From Mariprofundus sp. (GTDB taxonomy: Bacteria; Pseudomonadota; Zetaproteobacteria; Mariprofundales; Mariprofundaceae): a DNA stretch of 64,000 bases. Numbering within the stretch: position 1 is the stretch's first letter; the number at the start of each line of letters is the position of its first letter. The notes beneath the pieces were generated by a model. That model had not been told where the DNA came from, searched no databases, and worked only from the letters and a program-made list of their open reading frames with translations. Of the stretch, positions 39,809-50,950 are shown piece after piece. The stretch is from positions 1-64,000 of the forward strand of contig JAJFLE010000036.1 in the NCBI GenBank assembly GCA_021772835.1, read 5' to 3'. The position numbers and the translations under genes were made by a program.

Positions 39809-40723
39809 ATGCAATGGTTTAAAGGTATTTTTCTGTTAATTGTCACGAATCTTCTGATCTTTTTCACACTGGTGATTAGCGGCACTATACTCATCAACTT
39901 CGTATTACCGAGTTTCGGCATCGACTTGCGCGACTCGCTTGCCACCCAGGATTTTGCCTGGGCTATGATTTTCGGTTTCGGCGGCGCCTTTATTTCTTTG
40001 TTCATGTCCAAATTTCTGGCCAAGCGCGGCATGCGCATGCAGCAGATCACTGATCCATCTACGCCAAAAGAAAAAGTTGTTTATAACACTGTCGCTGAAC
40101 TGGCAACGTCTGAAGGCATAAAAATGCCGGAAGTCTGGGTTTACTGGGATGATGTACCCAATGCCTTTGCCACAGGTCCTACGCGTAACAATGCCATGAT
40201 CGCCGTCTCCTCAGGGCTTGCCATGAACCTGAGCGATGATGAACTTAGAGCTGTGGTTGCCCATGAAATCGGTCACGTCACCAATGGCGACATGATGGCT
40301 ACCACCCTCCTGCAGGGGTTGATGAACACCTTTGTCTACTTCCTCGCCCGCATGATTTCACGACCGCTAATGGAGCGTAATTACTGGATGGGTTTTGCTG
40401 TATATATGGCGCTGCAATTCATGCTCTCAATACTGGCCATGATTCCGATCTGCTGGTTCTCCCGTCGTCGCGAATTCCGCGCCGATGCCTTTGCAGCGTA
40501 TGCAGTCGGTGCAGACGCCATGGCATCAGCACTGCAGAAAATCGAAGCGCTGTCACAGCAAACGCTGGCATCCGAGCACAAGGAAGAAGGCATGAGCGAA
40601 GATGCACTGGCCACCATGAAAATTCACGGCCAGTCCAAAGGCATTACGCATCTGTTTGCCACGCATCCACCAACACAAGCACGCATCGCAGCACTGCGAG
40701 CTTTGCCACGCAAGTCATCATAA
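39809..40723 (+). CDS. htpX: protease HtpX homologue
   Basis: HEIGHVTNGDM zinc-metalloprotease motif; REFRADAFAA; ATHPPTQARIAAL. Confidence 0.95.
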   Translation: MQWFKGIFLLIVTNLLIFFTLVISGTILINFVLPSFGIDLRDSLATQDFAWAMIFGFGGAFISLFMSKFLAKRGMRMQQITDPSTPKEKVVYNTVAELATSEGIKMPEVWVYWDDVPNAFATGPTRNNAMIAVSSGLAMNLSDDELRAVVAHEIGHVTNGDMMATTLLQGLMNTFVYFLARMISRPLMERNYWMGFAVYMALQFMLSILAMIPICWFSRRREFRADAFAAYAVGADAMASALQKIEALSQQTLASEHKEEGMSEDALATMKIHGQSKGITHLFATHPPTQARIAALRALPRKSS

Positions 40724-40740
40724 ACTAAGATAGCTGCACG

Positions 40741-41466
40741 ATGAAACATCAGACTGCAGCCATATTGGTGATCGGCAATGAAGTGCTTTCGGGGCGTACC
40801 CGTGAGGCCAATGCATATTATGCGGCTGGCAAGCTGTTTGCATCCGGCTGCAAACTTGGCGAAATTGCCGTTGTACCCGATACAGCTCAAGCCATTGTTT
40901 CGAGCCTTAATCGTTTAAGAGCACAGTTTGATGCGGTGATCACTTCAGGCGGCATAGGCCCTACTCACGACGACATCACCATGGATTCGGTTGCCGAGGC
41001 GTTTGGCGTAGGTGTAAACGAACACCGCTTTATCGTGCAGGCCATGACCGACTATTACGGTGAAGAGGCCATGAATGATGGGCGCAGGCGTATGACACGT
41101 GTACCTGATGGCGCATCACTGATCCGCTGCGAAAAAACCATCGCACCGGGAGCTCGTATCAGCAACGTTTATATCCTTGCCGGCGTTCCCTATATCTTTG
41201 AATCGCAACTGGATTCTATTCTCGGAGATTTTGGTGACAGTCCTTACCAGCGTATCGAAGTGGAAGTAGCGCTGGCAGAAAGTCATTTTTCCAAACAGCT
41301 GGCAGCCATTCAGGAGCAGTTCATGGATATTGAAATCGGCTCTTATCCCGGCCGATGTGGCCCCAAAGCCTGCGGAAAAATCTGTCTGAGCAGTCAGGAT
41401 ACAAAACGTCTAAAGCGTGCTACCGATGCGGTGAACAAGATGCTTGCGACTGTAATAACGACTTAA
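40741..41466 (+). CDS. competence/damage-inducible protein A-like molybdopterin-binding protein
   Basis: AAILVIGNEVLSGRTREAN; DAVITSGGIGPTHDDITMDSVAEAFG. Confidence 0.88.
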   Translation: MKHQTAAILVIGNEVLSGRTREANAYYAAGKLFASGCKLGEIAVVPDTAQAIVSSLNRLRAQFDAVITSGGIGPTHDDITMDSVAEAFGVGVNEHRFIVQAMTDYYGEEAMNDGRRRMTRVPDGASLIRCEKTIAPGARISNVYILAGVPYIFESQLDSILGDFGDSPYQRIEVEVALAESHFSKQLAAIQEQFMDIEIGSYPGRCGPKACGKICLSSQDTKRLKRATDAVNKMLATVITT

Positions 41467-41565
41467 ACGCAGGAGTAGTCAGGACATGGTAATCATCAAT
41501 GGTTGAACCATGATCAAAACCCAGGCGAACTCTGAAAAACTACGTCGTGTTCCAGCAATGCAGTA

Positions 41566-42642
41566 TCAACTCTGGACTTGAATCGGAATCCTTCGTGCGC
41601 CAAAAGCACCATGAAACTCGTCATAACAGCCGGGAATGTTAGTCCCACAAATATTACATTTACCTTCTGCACTGATGTGATGCTCCAGAATCTCATACCA
41701 GTCGCGCATTATTACTTGTTCTCCGCATCCCGGGCAAAACGTAGTGCCCCCGACCTGATCATGCACATTACCGGTATAAACGTAATGCAGTCCGGCTTTC
41801 AGGCCAATATCACGCGCGCGACTTAATGCTATTGAGGCTGTCGCTGGTGTATCCATCATTTTCCAGTCCGGATGAAATGCGGTGAAATGCAAAGGCACAT
41901 CAGGCCCGAGTTGTTCAGCAATCCAGTCGCACATGGCCGTGATTTCCTCATCACTGTCATTTTCCCCCGGAATCAGCAGCGTGGTGATTTCAAACCAGAC
42001 ATCGCTTTCATGCTTAAGATAAACCAGCGTATCTAGCACAGGCTGCAGATGCCCTGCACACAGCTTATGATAAAATGCATCACTGAATGCCTTCAGATCA
42101 ATATTGGCAGCATCCATGTGAGTAAAAAATTCTACCCCTGCTTCGGGGTGAATATAGCCGGAGGTGACTGCCACGGTTTTAATACCCAGTTCATGGCAGG
42201 CGATGGCGGTATCAACCGCATATTCGAGGAAAACAATCGGATCGTTATAAGTGAACGATACACTTTTGCATCCGTGTTCAACAGCCGCTTTTGCTATCGC
42301 AGCCGGTTCAGCCTGATCACACAGACGGTCAAATTCTCGTGATTTGGAGATATCCCAGTTCTGGCAGAATTTACAGGCGAGGTTGCAACCGGCTGTGCCA
42401 AAAGAGAGTACACTGGAACCGGGATAAAAATGGTTGAGTGGTTTTTTTTCGATCGGATCAATACAGAAACCTGAAGAGCGCCCATAGGTGGTCAGAACAA
42501 TCTGCTCACCTTCGCACTTGCGCACAAAACACAATCCCCGCTGCCCGTCATGCAATTTGCAATCGCGTGGGCATATATCGCATTGAATCTGGCCATTATC
42601 AAGCATGTGCCAGTATCGAGCGGGGAAATGTTCATTACCCAT
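41566..42642 (-). CDS. AmmeMemoRadiSam system radical SAM enzyme
   Basis: CDICPRDCKLHDGQRGLCFVR; GTAGCNLACKFCQNWDISKSREFDRL. Confidence 0.95.
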   Translation of the reverse strand: MGNEHFPARYWHMLDNGQIQCDICPRDCKLHDGQRGLCFVRKCEGEQIVLTTYGRSSGFCIDPIEKKPLNHFYPGSSVLSFGTAGCNLACKFCQNWDISKSREFDRLCDQAEPAAIAKAAVEHGCKSVSFTYNDPIVFLEYAVDTAIACHELGIKTVAVTSGYIHPEAGVEFFTHMDAANIDLKAFSDAFYHKLCAGHLQPVLDTLVYLKHESDVWFEITTLLIPGENDSDEEITAMCDWIAEQLGPDVPLHFTAFHPDWKMMDTPATASIALSRARDIGLKAGLHYVYTGNVHDQVGGTTFCPGCGEQVIMRDWYEILEHHISAEGKCNICGTNIPGCYDEFHGAFGARRIPIQVQS

Positions 42643-42644
42643 GG

Positions 42645-43235
42645 CTACTCTTTTGAACGCTCCTGTTCGCGAAATTTATTCACCTGATATTTATATAATA
42701 GCACTTCCGGATGCCAGAAGTCAGCAGAAAGTCCGGCCTTAATTTTCAACTGAGCAAGAAATGCTTTGGGGTCGGGTAACTGCGCCCAGACCTGTGGCAG
42801 AAATGTCGCTTTATACAGGCCAAATTTAAACACCACTCCATCTATACCGGGGCGAAGCTTGGACAGGGCGATATTCTCATTGCGTGCGTGCATGGCTTCC
42901 AACGAGGACAATACAGAAACCTCGACCTGCACGTAGGCAAATTCCTCAGCCGTCAGCGGCGCAAAACGATGATCATGAAAAGCTGCAGCCAAAGCATTGG
43001 CACGCACATCTTCGATCAGTGGCCGGTAGGTTTCCAGTGAGCCAATGCAACCACGCAAAGCTCCATGCAGATAGAGTGTAACAAAACATGCCCCGGGCTC
43101 CTGCATCCATGTTATGGCATCACTATTCATTTGCTCCGCAGTCAAATCAAGTTGCTTGGCAATCGCAGCACGTGCGGTTCCCGTTAATAACCTGGCTTTA
43201 TTGACTGAGTCACCCACGACCACTCCTGTGCTCAT
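42645..43235 (-). CDS. AmmeMemoRadiSam system protein A (AMMECR1-like)
   Basis: GACFVTLYLHGALRGCIGSLE; DHRFAPLTAEE. Confidence 0.93.
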   Translation of the reverse strand: MSTGVVVGDSVNKARLLTGTARAAIAKQLDLTAEQMNSDAITWMQEPGACFVTLYLHGALRGCIGSLETYRPLIEDVRANALAAAFHDHRFAPLTAEEFAYVQVEVSVLSSLEAMHARNENIALSKLRPGIDGVVFKFGLYKATFLPQVWAQLPDPKAFLAQLKIKAGLSADFWHPEVLLYKYQVNKFREQERSKE

Positions 43236-44016
43236 AATATCCTAGTGATGCATAACCTACCACGCGACTTTTTTCGCCAACTGTATCTCCTGAATTCCGA
43301 TAATCCAGCAACAACGGCGTCAAATTCTTCTCGCATGCAATCAGCTGCAATGCATTGATAGCAGTTGCACCACAAGCCTGATCATGGCGTAAACCAGACT
43401 GTTTTGCCAATATGGCATCAACACTTTTTTCATCAATGACTCTGGCTTCTTCATAGACATGGAAATGAGAGAGATCCGAGCTGATCACAACAAGTGTTTC
43501 ATCACCACCCCAGAGAGCCCGCATCACTTCCGCTACGGATTCCGGTTCTGCCATGCCGACACAAAGAGGTATCAGCTCGAAATCATTGAATACTGTTTGC
43601 AAAAAAGGCAACTGCACTTCCAGCGAGTGCTCCTCGGCATGTGCCTGAGCATTCAGACTGACCTGAGGAAATTCAAGCGCATCATACATAACTGTTTGTT
43701 CCAGCTTAACCTGACCCAGCGGTGTTTCAAAGGCATCACAGTCCGGCAGGGCAATGCCGTAAAAGGGTACACGATGGGCCGGGCCAAACAGAACCACACG
43801 TTTAATCACTGCAGATTGTATGCACGCATAAGCAAATGCTGCAGTCAGGCCGGAATAGGTATAGCCAGCATGCGGTACAATCAATGCCTTGGGCCGCCCA
43901 TATTCAGCACCGTCGGAGTGAGCGGCAACACGCAGGGCATGGTTGATAAACTGTGACAGTTCCGACGCATCATCAGGGTAAAACATGCCAGCTACAGCAG
44001 CAGGACGAATTTTCAT
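43210..44016 (-). CDS. AmmeMemoRadiSam system protein B (Memo-like)
   Basis: KIRPAAVAGMFYPDDASEL; LIVPHAGYTYSG; VISSDLSHFHVYEEA. Track ORF extends to 44088 but MKIRPAA is the likely start (approximate). Confidence 0.93.
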   Translation of the reverse strand: MKIRPAAVAGMFYPDDASELSQFINHALRVAAHSDGAEYGRPKALIVPHAGYTYSGLTAAFAYACIQSAVIKRVVLFGPAHRVPFYGIALPDCDAFETPLGQVKLEQTVMYDALEFPQVSLNAQAHAEEHSLEVQLPFLQTVFNDFELIPLCVGMAEPESVAEVMRALWGGDETLVVISSDLSHFHVYEEARVIDEKSVDAILAKQSGLRHDQACGATAINALQLIACEKNLTPLLLDYRNSGDTVGEKSRVVGYASLGYYEHRSGRG

Positions 44017-44053
44017 CATCACCTCCTGAAAGCTACCTCGTTTCAATTTTAGC

Positions 44054-46090
44054 TTAATCGTAGTTATATGTCGCCTGAGCATGAACACTTCTTCCGATAT
44101 CAGTCAGATTAAATGTTGTTGCATCCAGGTACTGTGGGCGGCTTTTATCAAACAGGTCATTTACCGACAGACTCAGTTGCAGGTGTTTATTTGGTGACCA
44201 GGCAATGCGGGCATCAACACGATTGTATGCAGGGGTAATCGTTCCTCCGCCTGCCTGCAGGCTGGTAACATAGTAGATTGCACTGTCAAACTGTAGCTGC
44301 CACGGTAAATCCAGATGTGACTGCAACGAGGCCATATTGCGAGCATTGCTTTGAGCGATTTCCAGACCCGCTGTCTGCGCTGTGGACCACGGCTCAGGTT
44401 TGAGGCTTTCCATATTGATATGGCTGTAGCTGGCCTTAACTAGCCAATGCGTCGTGGCCTGCCACTGCAGCGTTAATTCGCCGCCGTGCACACTTCCGCC
44501 AAGTCCATTGCCTACGATACCCGTACCAAATAAGCCTATGCTTTCACCGGAAGTCAGATGTTTGTAGCGGTTGTAATAGAGGGAAAGCGACAGATGCAGG
44601 TTATCTGTCAGCATAGCTCGATAGCCAGCCTCATAGGACAATTGAACCTGACTTTTTAAGTCAGGGTTGGGCTCAAAGAAGTTCAATGAGAAGCCGGGAA
44701 CCTGGTAAGCAAGCGTCGCTGAATCATCAAACCTGGTCGGAGTAGATACCGTGCGAGAGATTGCACCCCAAACAGTGTGGTTCTGTTCCATGTGCCAAAG
44801 CACTTGCATCGAGGGTTGGTATTCGAAACCGGTATAACTGTTGTTTTCAAACTTTGATCCAAGAGTCAACTGTACCTGACGGTCATGCCAGTATGATCGG
44901 CTTTGCACAAAACCGCGATAGGTGCGTGTATGCGATTGGGCTGGTTGATAAAATAGCAATGGATTGGTACCAGTGGTGTTGATGTTATTAAATCTGGTTT
45001 GTCGATAACCAACCCCCCAGTTGACAGAAAGCTGCTGAGTCAGATTAAAATGGTGTGACATATCAAGATCATACGTGTCGATATGATCAAACCTGACCTG
45101 CTTGAAGGTCTCTTTTTTTGTCTGGTCAGCATAGGCCTGAAGACGCAAAGCTGAATCATCGGAAAAATCATGTTGCCACTCTCCCATGATATGTCTGCCG
45201 TCATAAGTTCCGCTGCTCGGAATGTTATGCAGTGTACCTCGGCTCGCCGCACCTTGCAGCGAAATGTGATCTACGGTGGATAGTCTGGAATCAAGACGAA
45301 AATCGATACGATTCTGATCCCAGTCATCATTGTTGTAAGCAAGGCCATTGCTGTTCATCTGCCTGCCATGCTTGGCGTATCGACCGCTGATTCGATAGGA
45401 GGTATTGTAGCCTAACATGCCTCCGTAGCGCAGTTTACCCATGCTGTGCAACTGGTTGCCACCGCTTCCGCCAACCAATACGCCCTGAGTATCCAGTGAC
45501 TTTTTGGTAATAATATTGATCACTCCGGTCATGGCATTTGCACCCCAGATGGCGCCGCCAGGACCACGAATCACTTCGATGCGCTTGATGTTTTCAAGCA
45601 ATAGATCGCGGCGAAACCAGTCCACACCTGCAGTGAGCGGCGTGTAAATGGAACGACCGTCCACCATGACTAGCATAGTGCGGGCAAATGTGCCGTTGAA
45701 ACCACGTGCTGAAATAGCCCATGCAGAAGCGGAAGTTCGAGCCACCTGCATTCCCGGCACCATGCGCATCAACTCCGGCACTGTTTGCATGCCTGAGCGT
45801 AAAATATCTTCACTGCTAAGAACGGTGACCGCAGCCGCCGCATCATCCAACGGCATGGCCCATTTATCGACGGTAGTTACCTCTACATTCATCAGCTGAG
45901 CCATGTTCATGGAAAGCAGATCGTCAGGGGAATAACGCTCAGCAGCTGTTGCAGGTATCGAACCGATTCCGAAAAGCGCCATTGCTGGCAGTAAAAGCTT
46001 AAAGAAACGCTTCCATCGCAATATTTCGATTGATATCGACCCCACCGACAAATGATTCCCCCAACATTGATTTGATTGACGCAATTCCAA
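44054..46090 (-). CDS. TonB-dependent receptor
   Basis: IRGPGGAIWGANAMTGVINIITKKS plug motif; C-terminal beta-barrel strands. Confidence 0.93.
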   Translation of the reverse strand: MELRQSNQCWGNHLSVGSISIEILRWKRFFKLLLPAMALFGIGSIPATAAERYSPDDLLSMNMAQLMNVEVTTVDKWAMPLDDAAAAVTVLSSEDILRSGMQTVPELMRMVPGMQVARTSASAWAISARGFNGTFARTMLVMVDGRSIYTPLTAGVDWFRRDLLLENIKRIEVIRGPGGAIWGANAMTGVINIITKKSLDTQGVLVGGSGGNQLHSMGKLRYGGMLGYNTSYRISGRYAKHGRQMNSNGLAYNNDDWDQNRIDFRLDSRLSTVDHISLQGAASRGTLHNIPSSGTYDGRHIMGEWQHDFSDDSALRLQAYADQTKKETFKQVRFDHIDTYDLDMSHHFNLTQQLSVNWGVGYRQTRFNNINTTGTNPLLFYQPAQSHTRTYRGFVQSRSYWHDRQVQLTLGSKFENNSYTGFEYQPSMQVLWHMEQNHTVWGAISRTVSTPTRFDDSATLAYQVPGFSLNFFEPNPDLKSQVQLSYEAGYRAMLTDNLHLSLSLYYNRYKHLTSGESIGLFGTGIVGNGLGGSVHGGELTLQWQATTHWLVKASYSHINMESLKPEPWSTAQTAGLEIAQSNARNMASLQSHLDLPWQLQFDSAIYYVTSLQAGGGTITPAYNRVDARIAWSPNKHLQLSLSVNDLFDKSRPQYLDATTFNLTDIGRSVHAQATYNYD

Positions 46091-46199
46091 GCGTACAATA
46101 ACAGCTTAGCCTCCATGCCAAACGAGATGACACACAACAAAAAAACATTACGTGAAATACTAATACTGCTGCTGAATACACGCAGATTAGCTTATCAGC

Positions 46200-48215
46200 T
46201 TATTTATATCGATAAGTCGCTTTAAACAGATAGCTCTGCTGCTGTAATGTTGATGCTTCAAGCGTGGATTCAAGATCCTCTTTATGTGTAGCCTGCAGTA
46301 AGTTTTTGCCTACCAGACTCAACTCCACACCATCGACAGGTTTCCAGCCAATGCGTGCATCAAGACGATTATAACGTGCGACCCTGTCTCTCTTAAAACG
46401 ATCCCAGTGTGAGAAGTTCAAATCCAGTTCAATGTCATAGCCGGGGTTAATGCTGGCTCCAATATGATACCTGTTTTCTGGCGTCTGCTCCCTAAGCACA
46501 TAGGCGCTATAGCGGGTTTCCGCATCATTAATCGGAGCCGGCTGATAATGGGAGCGCAGATGCGTATATGAACCCTTCAGTTTGATCCATGTTTTAGCCT
46601 GCCAGGTCAGATCCAGCTCAATGCCTTGGGCATTACCATCAAGCACGTTAGTCATATATATAGGCACAACCAGGTAGGTATTCTCAACAAATGCAGCTGC
46701 ATTATCCAGGTGCGTATCAGCTACACCTTTGTAAAACATCTTGAATGCAGTGGCCTGAAACAGCAGGTCATCATGCGGATGCAGTCGCAGGCCAACCTCA
46801 TAGGCTGTCACCTGCTCAGGTCTCATGCGACCATCACCGATCAGGCGCGCCACATAACCCGGACCGGCCTTCACATCCAGAGTCTGACCGTTCTCCACCA
46901 TATTTGGCATGCGCAACGCTCGTGATGCAGCAGCCCAAAGCCCCCACTGGTCGGCAGTATAAATTGCCCTGAGACTAGGCTGCATTTCCCATCCGGTATA
47001 TTGATTATGCTCTGCCTTCAATCCGGCAGTGAGCTTCAAACGATCACGGATCAGTGTTATATCATCCTGAACAAAAAGCGAATAGAGCACATTTGTCGCA
47101 TCTGCCAGCTGCAACACAGAGGAGTTGGTAATATCGGCACGGGAAAGGCGATAGCCTCCACCGACAGAAATCGATTGCCTGAAAAATTCAGGCAAATCCA
47201 GTTGCAACTCCGCATCCAGCGTATCACGCGTTTCACTAAGGAGCGCCACTTCCATTCGGGATCGATCAACATAGACCTGCGCGCTCAACTGTGTATCACG
47301 CAACACTTCGTGATCCAGGTGCAGCAACATATTACTACCGGAATAGTTATTGTTAGTGATGAACGGGGTGTTTGATACACCGGCCCTGGCCAGATAACCA
47401 AAAGCCCCTTCCTTCACCCTGTATGTGTTGCCGATCAGAGAAACCTGTGTCAAATGACTGGCATTCCAATCCATCCTGAAACCAGCCTGCCCAAGTTTTC
47501 TGTAATCCGGAGTGTCCGCACCAGGTTTCATAGCCCAGATATTGGCAACAGCCGGGTCGTAAATACCGCCATCCCTGTTTTCAATCATGGCATAAGCCCG
47601 ATAATTTGCCTGCTCGCTATTCCAACCATAACGCAAGGTGCCAAAACCTTTTTCTTCCGTTCCGGCTCCACCCGACAGCATGAATCCCTGCGTATTCCTG
47701 GCATGTTTGGTGATGATGTTAATCACACCATTTACGGCATTTGAACCCCAGACTGCACCGGCAGGACCTCTGATCACTTCGATGTGGTCAATATCCTCCA
47801 GTGGATAGTTCTGCACCAGCCACCAGACACCGGAAAAGGTCGGTGAATACAGCGCCCTGCCATCCATGAGCACCAGTAACTTGTCCGAAAACACATCGTT
47901 GTGACCACGAATACTGACTGCAAATTGATTGGCATTCGGCTGCTGAACCTCCACTCCGGGAGCCAGACGCAATGCCTCCGGGATGCTCATAGCACCAGAG
48001 CGTCGAATATCATCATTGCTGATCACATAGACTGCTGCCGCAGTCGAATAATATTTCTCATTCCGTTTGCCGGCAGAAGTTACGGTTACATTCATCAGCT
48101 GCTGCATGTCCATATCCAGCAGAACATCGGTTTGTGCATATTCTTCTGCATATGCGGATACTGCCATGCACAGCAGTATCAAAAACCAGCTCCCCCCGAT
48201 AGTCTTGATTGACAC
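46200..48215 (-). CDS. TonB-dependent receptor
   Basis: IRGPAGAVWGSNAVNGVINIITKHA; similar N-terminal LLDMDMQQLMNVTVTSAGKR. Confidence 0.93.
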   Translation of the reverse strand: MSIKTIGGSWFLILLCMAVSAYAEEYAQTDVLLDMDMQQLMNVTVTSAGKRNEKYYSTAAAVYVISNDDIRRSGAMSIPEALRLAPGVEVQQPNANQFAVSIRGHNDVFSDKLLVLMDGRALYSPTFSGVWWLVQNYPLEDIDHIEVIRGPAGAVWGSNAVNGVINIITKHARNTQGFMLSGGAGTEEKGFGTLRYGWNSEQANYRAYAMIENRDGGIYDPAVANIWAMKPGADTPDYRKLGQAGFRMDWNASHLTQVSLIGNTYRVKEGAFGYLARAGVSNTPFITNNNYSGSNMLLHLDHEVLRDTQLSAQVYVDRSRMEVALLSETRDTLDAELQLDLPEFFRQSISVGGGYRLSRADITNSSVLQLADATNVLYSLFVQDDITLIRDRLKLTAGLKAEHNQYTGWEMQPSLRAIYTADQWGLWAAASRALRMPNMVENGQTLDVKAGPGYVARLIGDGRMRPEQVTAYEVGLRLHPHDDLLFQATAFKMFYKGVADTHLDNAAAFVENTYLVVPIYMTNVLDGNAQGIELDLTWQAKTWIKLKGSYTHLRSHYQPAPINDAETRYSAYVLREQTPENRYHIGASINPGYDIELDLNFSHWDRFKRDRVARYNRLDARIGWKPVDGVELSLVGKNLLQATHKEDLESTLEASTLQQQSYLFKATYRYK

Positions 48216-48244
48216 AATTAAATCCTTTTAATTTATCTTCCTGA

Positions 48245-50950
48245 TTATTCCGATGCTAGGACCCTAAGCACATCTTGCAATGAGCTCAATAAAAACGGCT
48301 TCTGCAAATAACCTGTGGGCTGAACTGTATCAAACTGGCCAGCCACGCTGTCGTTGCTGTAACCGCTACAGATAAACACAGGTAGTGAGGCGTCCAATGC
48401 TCGCAGTCTGGACAGAGTTTCCTTGCCCCCCATTTTAGGCATCGTCATATCCAGCAGAACCAGATCAATGTCGTCCCTGTGTTCTTGATAGATTTCAAAT
48501 CCCTCAACGCCGTTAGAGGCCAACAGCACTTTGCAGCCAAGCTTCTTCAACAACCGCTCAACAACCGCTCTAACCATCACTTCGTCATCAATCAACAGAA
48601 TTGTTTGTTCAGTATCTCTAGGCATGATGGCTTCAATGCTATCTTCAACATGATCTTCCGCTTCCCTGTTACTCACCGGCAGGTAGACATTGAACTGCGT
48701 ACCTCTCCCGGGCTTACTGTTAACCTGAATCGAGCCGTCATGCGAGCGCACAATGCCAAGCACGGCACTCATTCCCAATCCGCGTCCGGTAAACTTGGTG
48801 GTAAAGAAGGGATCGAATATCCTGTTCAAAATCTCTTCATTCATGCCGCAGCCGTTATCAACCACTTCAAATAATATGTAGTTACCGGGTTTCCGCCTCT
48901 CCTCAATGAATTTGCTATCAAGATCTATTTGCTCAGCCTGAACCACGCGGGTGATGATAGTGATTTCCCCCTGCATCTCACCTCCGATACTTTCAGCCGC
49001 ATTGCTTACCAGATTCATGATAATCTGCTGCATCTGGGTTTTATCTGCATATACACTCGGCAATGCATTGGAGAGTTCCAGTTTCAGTGAAATATTTTTG
49101 GATATCGACACATCAATAAGCTGGAGCGCTTCCTCAACCAGCATCGTCATATTCACTTCACTTCTGAGAAACACACCCTGCCCGGAATACGCCAGCATCT
49201 GACTGCACAGGTCAGCTGCCCGACTTGATCCGGAAAGGATATTCTTCAGTTCCTGATCAACGGGTAGACCTTCCATCGAATTCATTTCAGCCAGCTCTGC
49301 ATTGCCCATGACACCGGCAAGAATATTATTAAAATCGTGTGCAATGCCGCCTGCGAGAACACCCAGCGATTCCAGCCTCTGCACGTGGGCCATCTTCTCT
49401 TCCATGTCCCTCTTCTGTTCTTCAGCCTGAACCACCGAGGTGATATCACGCACCACACCTTCTACACCGACAGCTTCCCCCCTGTCATTGAGTATCCGAT
49501 GCGCTGATATCGAAACCCAAAGCACATGCCCTTGTTTGTGCCTCAGTTGTACCCGTTGGTTGATCACCGCCCCGTCATGTTGATCAAGGGCCTCAGCCAC
49601 CTGAGGGAATCGCAATCCATCTGTAGATAATGTTTCAAGCGCCATGCCTGAAACTTCGCTGACCTGATATCCAAGCAAGGAAAATACGGAGGCTGATACC
49701 CACTTCATCGTGCCATCGGCATGAATGCGGTAATAGGTATCAATCATATTATCCAGCGTGGACTGCAACTCATTTTTAGCGACCTGCAATTCGGCTGTAC
49801 GTTCTACGACCCGCGTCTCTAAAGCCTGGCTATTTTTTGCCAGCATCCGCTCAACATTTTTCTGTTCGGTGATATCAACAAATGCACTGAACAACATCTT
49901 TTCACTTTCAAAATCCATCATACTCATGGACAGCGAGATCCAACCGTACCCGCCATCCGGCCTGAGCACTTCCAGCTCCTGCCCATGGAATTCGCCCTGT
50001 TTCTTGAGCTTTTCCATCAACATGTGGCGATCTTCCGGATACCTGTAGAAATCGGTCGCATTGAACTGCATCTGGCCCGGCTCATCGATAGAAAACAGCC
50101 TTGCTGCGGCCTTATTATAAAACAATACTTGTCCATCATCCGGCTGCGTCACAATCACAGGCACAGGTGCTAACTCAACAATGTTGCGGAAGCGCTCCTC
50201 GCTCTCTTTCAGTTGCACATGATTTTGCTCAATGGTTTCGAAGCTCTGCTGAATCTTTTCTGCCATCTGGTTAAAACCAAGCAGCAGATCCTGGGTCTCC
50301 GAGTTATAAACAGTATCCTTGGCCCTGAGTTTATAATTGTGATTGGCTCCCATCTCCCGCATCAGGTGGGCAAGTGAACTGATGGGTGAAGCAATTTTCT
50401 TCTGTAATATGGATGCCAGAATTAAACCAAGCAGAAGGCAACCGGCCATCACCATCGTCACCGTGATAACGCCTGCATCCTGACTCTCTTTCAAGTGCTT
50501 GAGCTGCGATTCCAGAAAGATTACGCCCACAGGCTTCCCTTTATGCTTCACAACCCTGTAGAGTTGCAACCGGCCATTGGTGTAGGAACTGCTCTGAGTA
50601 CTCTGGAACTCAATCGGCTGATTTACCTCTGCAGTATGGTCTTCTGCCCTATAGGTAAACAGTACATTGCCATCATAAGTGAACAGCTTCACTACTGAAA
50701 CATCTCGATCAAATTGCATGGCTTGCAACAGCTCCGCTGCCATGCGTTGATCGTTGAACATCAGGGCAGGCCTTGCGGCAGCACCTATGATGTCACTCTC
50801 AACGATCAACACCCGTTCGGCCTCTTCTTCGAGTAACACCTGATTATAACTAATCCACACACCGCCCATGACGAGTACGGTAATGCCAAGTGTTAACACA
50901 AAAAAGAGCTGCAGCTGGCGCTGAATAGAAGTAGTAGATGTTCTATTCAT
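48245..50950 (-). CDS. Hybrid sensor histidine kinase (CHASE8-like, HAMP, PAS, HisKA, HATPase, REC)
   Basis: ILVIESDIIGAAARPALMFNDQ-type periplasmic region; LAGGIAHDFNNILAGVMGNAE; FDPFFTTKFTGRGLGMS; LLIDDEVMVRAVVERLL. Probable start MNRTSTTS. Confidence 0.92.
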   Translation of the reverse strand: MNRTSTTSIQRQLQLFFVLTLGITVLVMGGVWISYNQVLLEEEAERVLIVESDIIGAAARPALMFNDQRMAAELLQAMQFDRDVSVVKLFTYDGNVLFTYRAEDHTAEVNQPIEFQSTQSSSYTNGRLQLYRVVKHKGKPVGVIFLESQLKHLKESQDAGVITVTMVMAGCLLLGLILASILQKKIASPISSLAHLMREMGANHNYKLRAKDTVYNSETQDLLLGFNQMAEKIQQSFETIEQNHVQLKESEERFRNIVELAPVPVIVTQPDDGQVLFYNKAAARLFSIDEPGQMQFNATDFYRYPEDRHMLMEKLKKQGEFHGQELEVLRPDGGYGWISLSMSMMDFESEKMLFSAFVDITEQKNVERMLAKNSQALETRVVERTAELQVAKNELQSTLDNMIDTYYRIHADGTMKWVSASVFSLLGYQVSEVSGMALETLSTDGLRFPQVAEALDQHDGAVINQRVQLRHKQGHVLWVSISAHRILNDRGEAVGVEGVVRDITSVVQAEEQKRDMEEKMAHVQRLESLGVLAGGIAHDFNNILAGVMGNAELAEMNSMEGLPVDQELKNILSGSSRAADLCSQMLAYSGQGVFLRSEVNMTMLVEEALQLIDVSISKNISLKLELSNALPSVYADKTQMQQIIMNLVSNAAESIGGEMQGEITIITRVVQAEQIDLDSKFIEERRKPGNYILFEVVDNGCGMNEEILNRIFDPFFTTKFTGRGLGMSAVLGIVRSHDGSIQVNSKPGRGTQFNVYLPVSNREAEDHVEDSIEAIMPRDTEQTILLIDDEVMVRAVVERLLKKLGCKVLLASNGVEGFEIYQEHRDDIDLVLLDMTMPKMGGKETLSRLRALDASLPVFICSGYSNDSVAGQFDTVQPTGYLQKPFLLSSLQDVLRVLASE

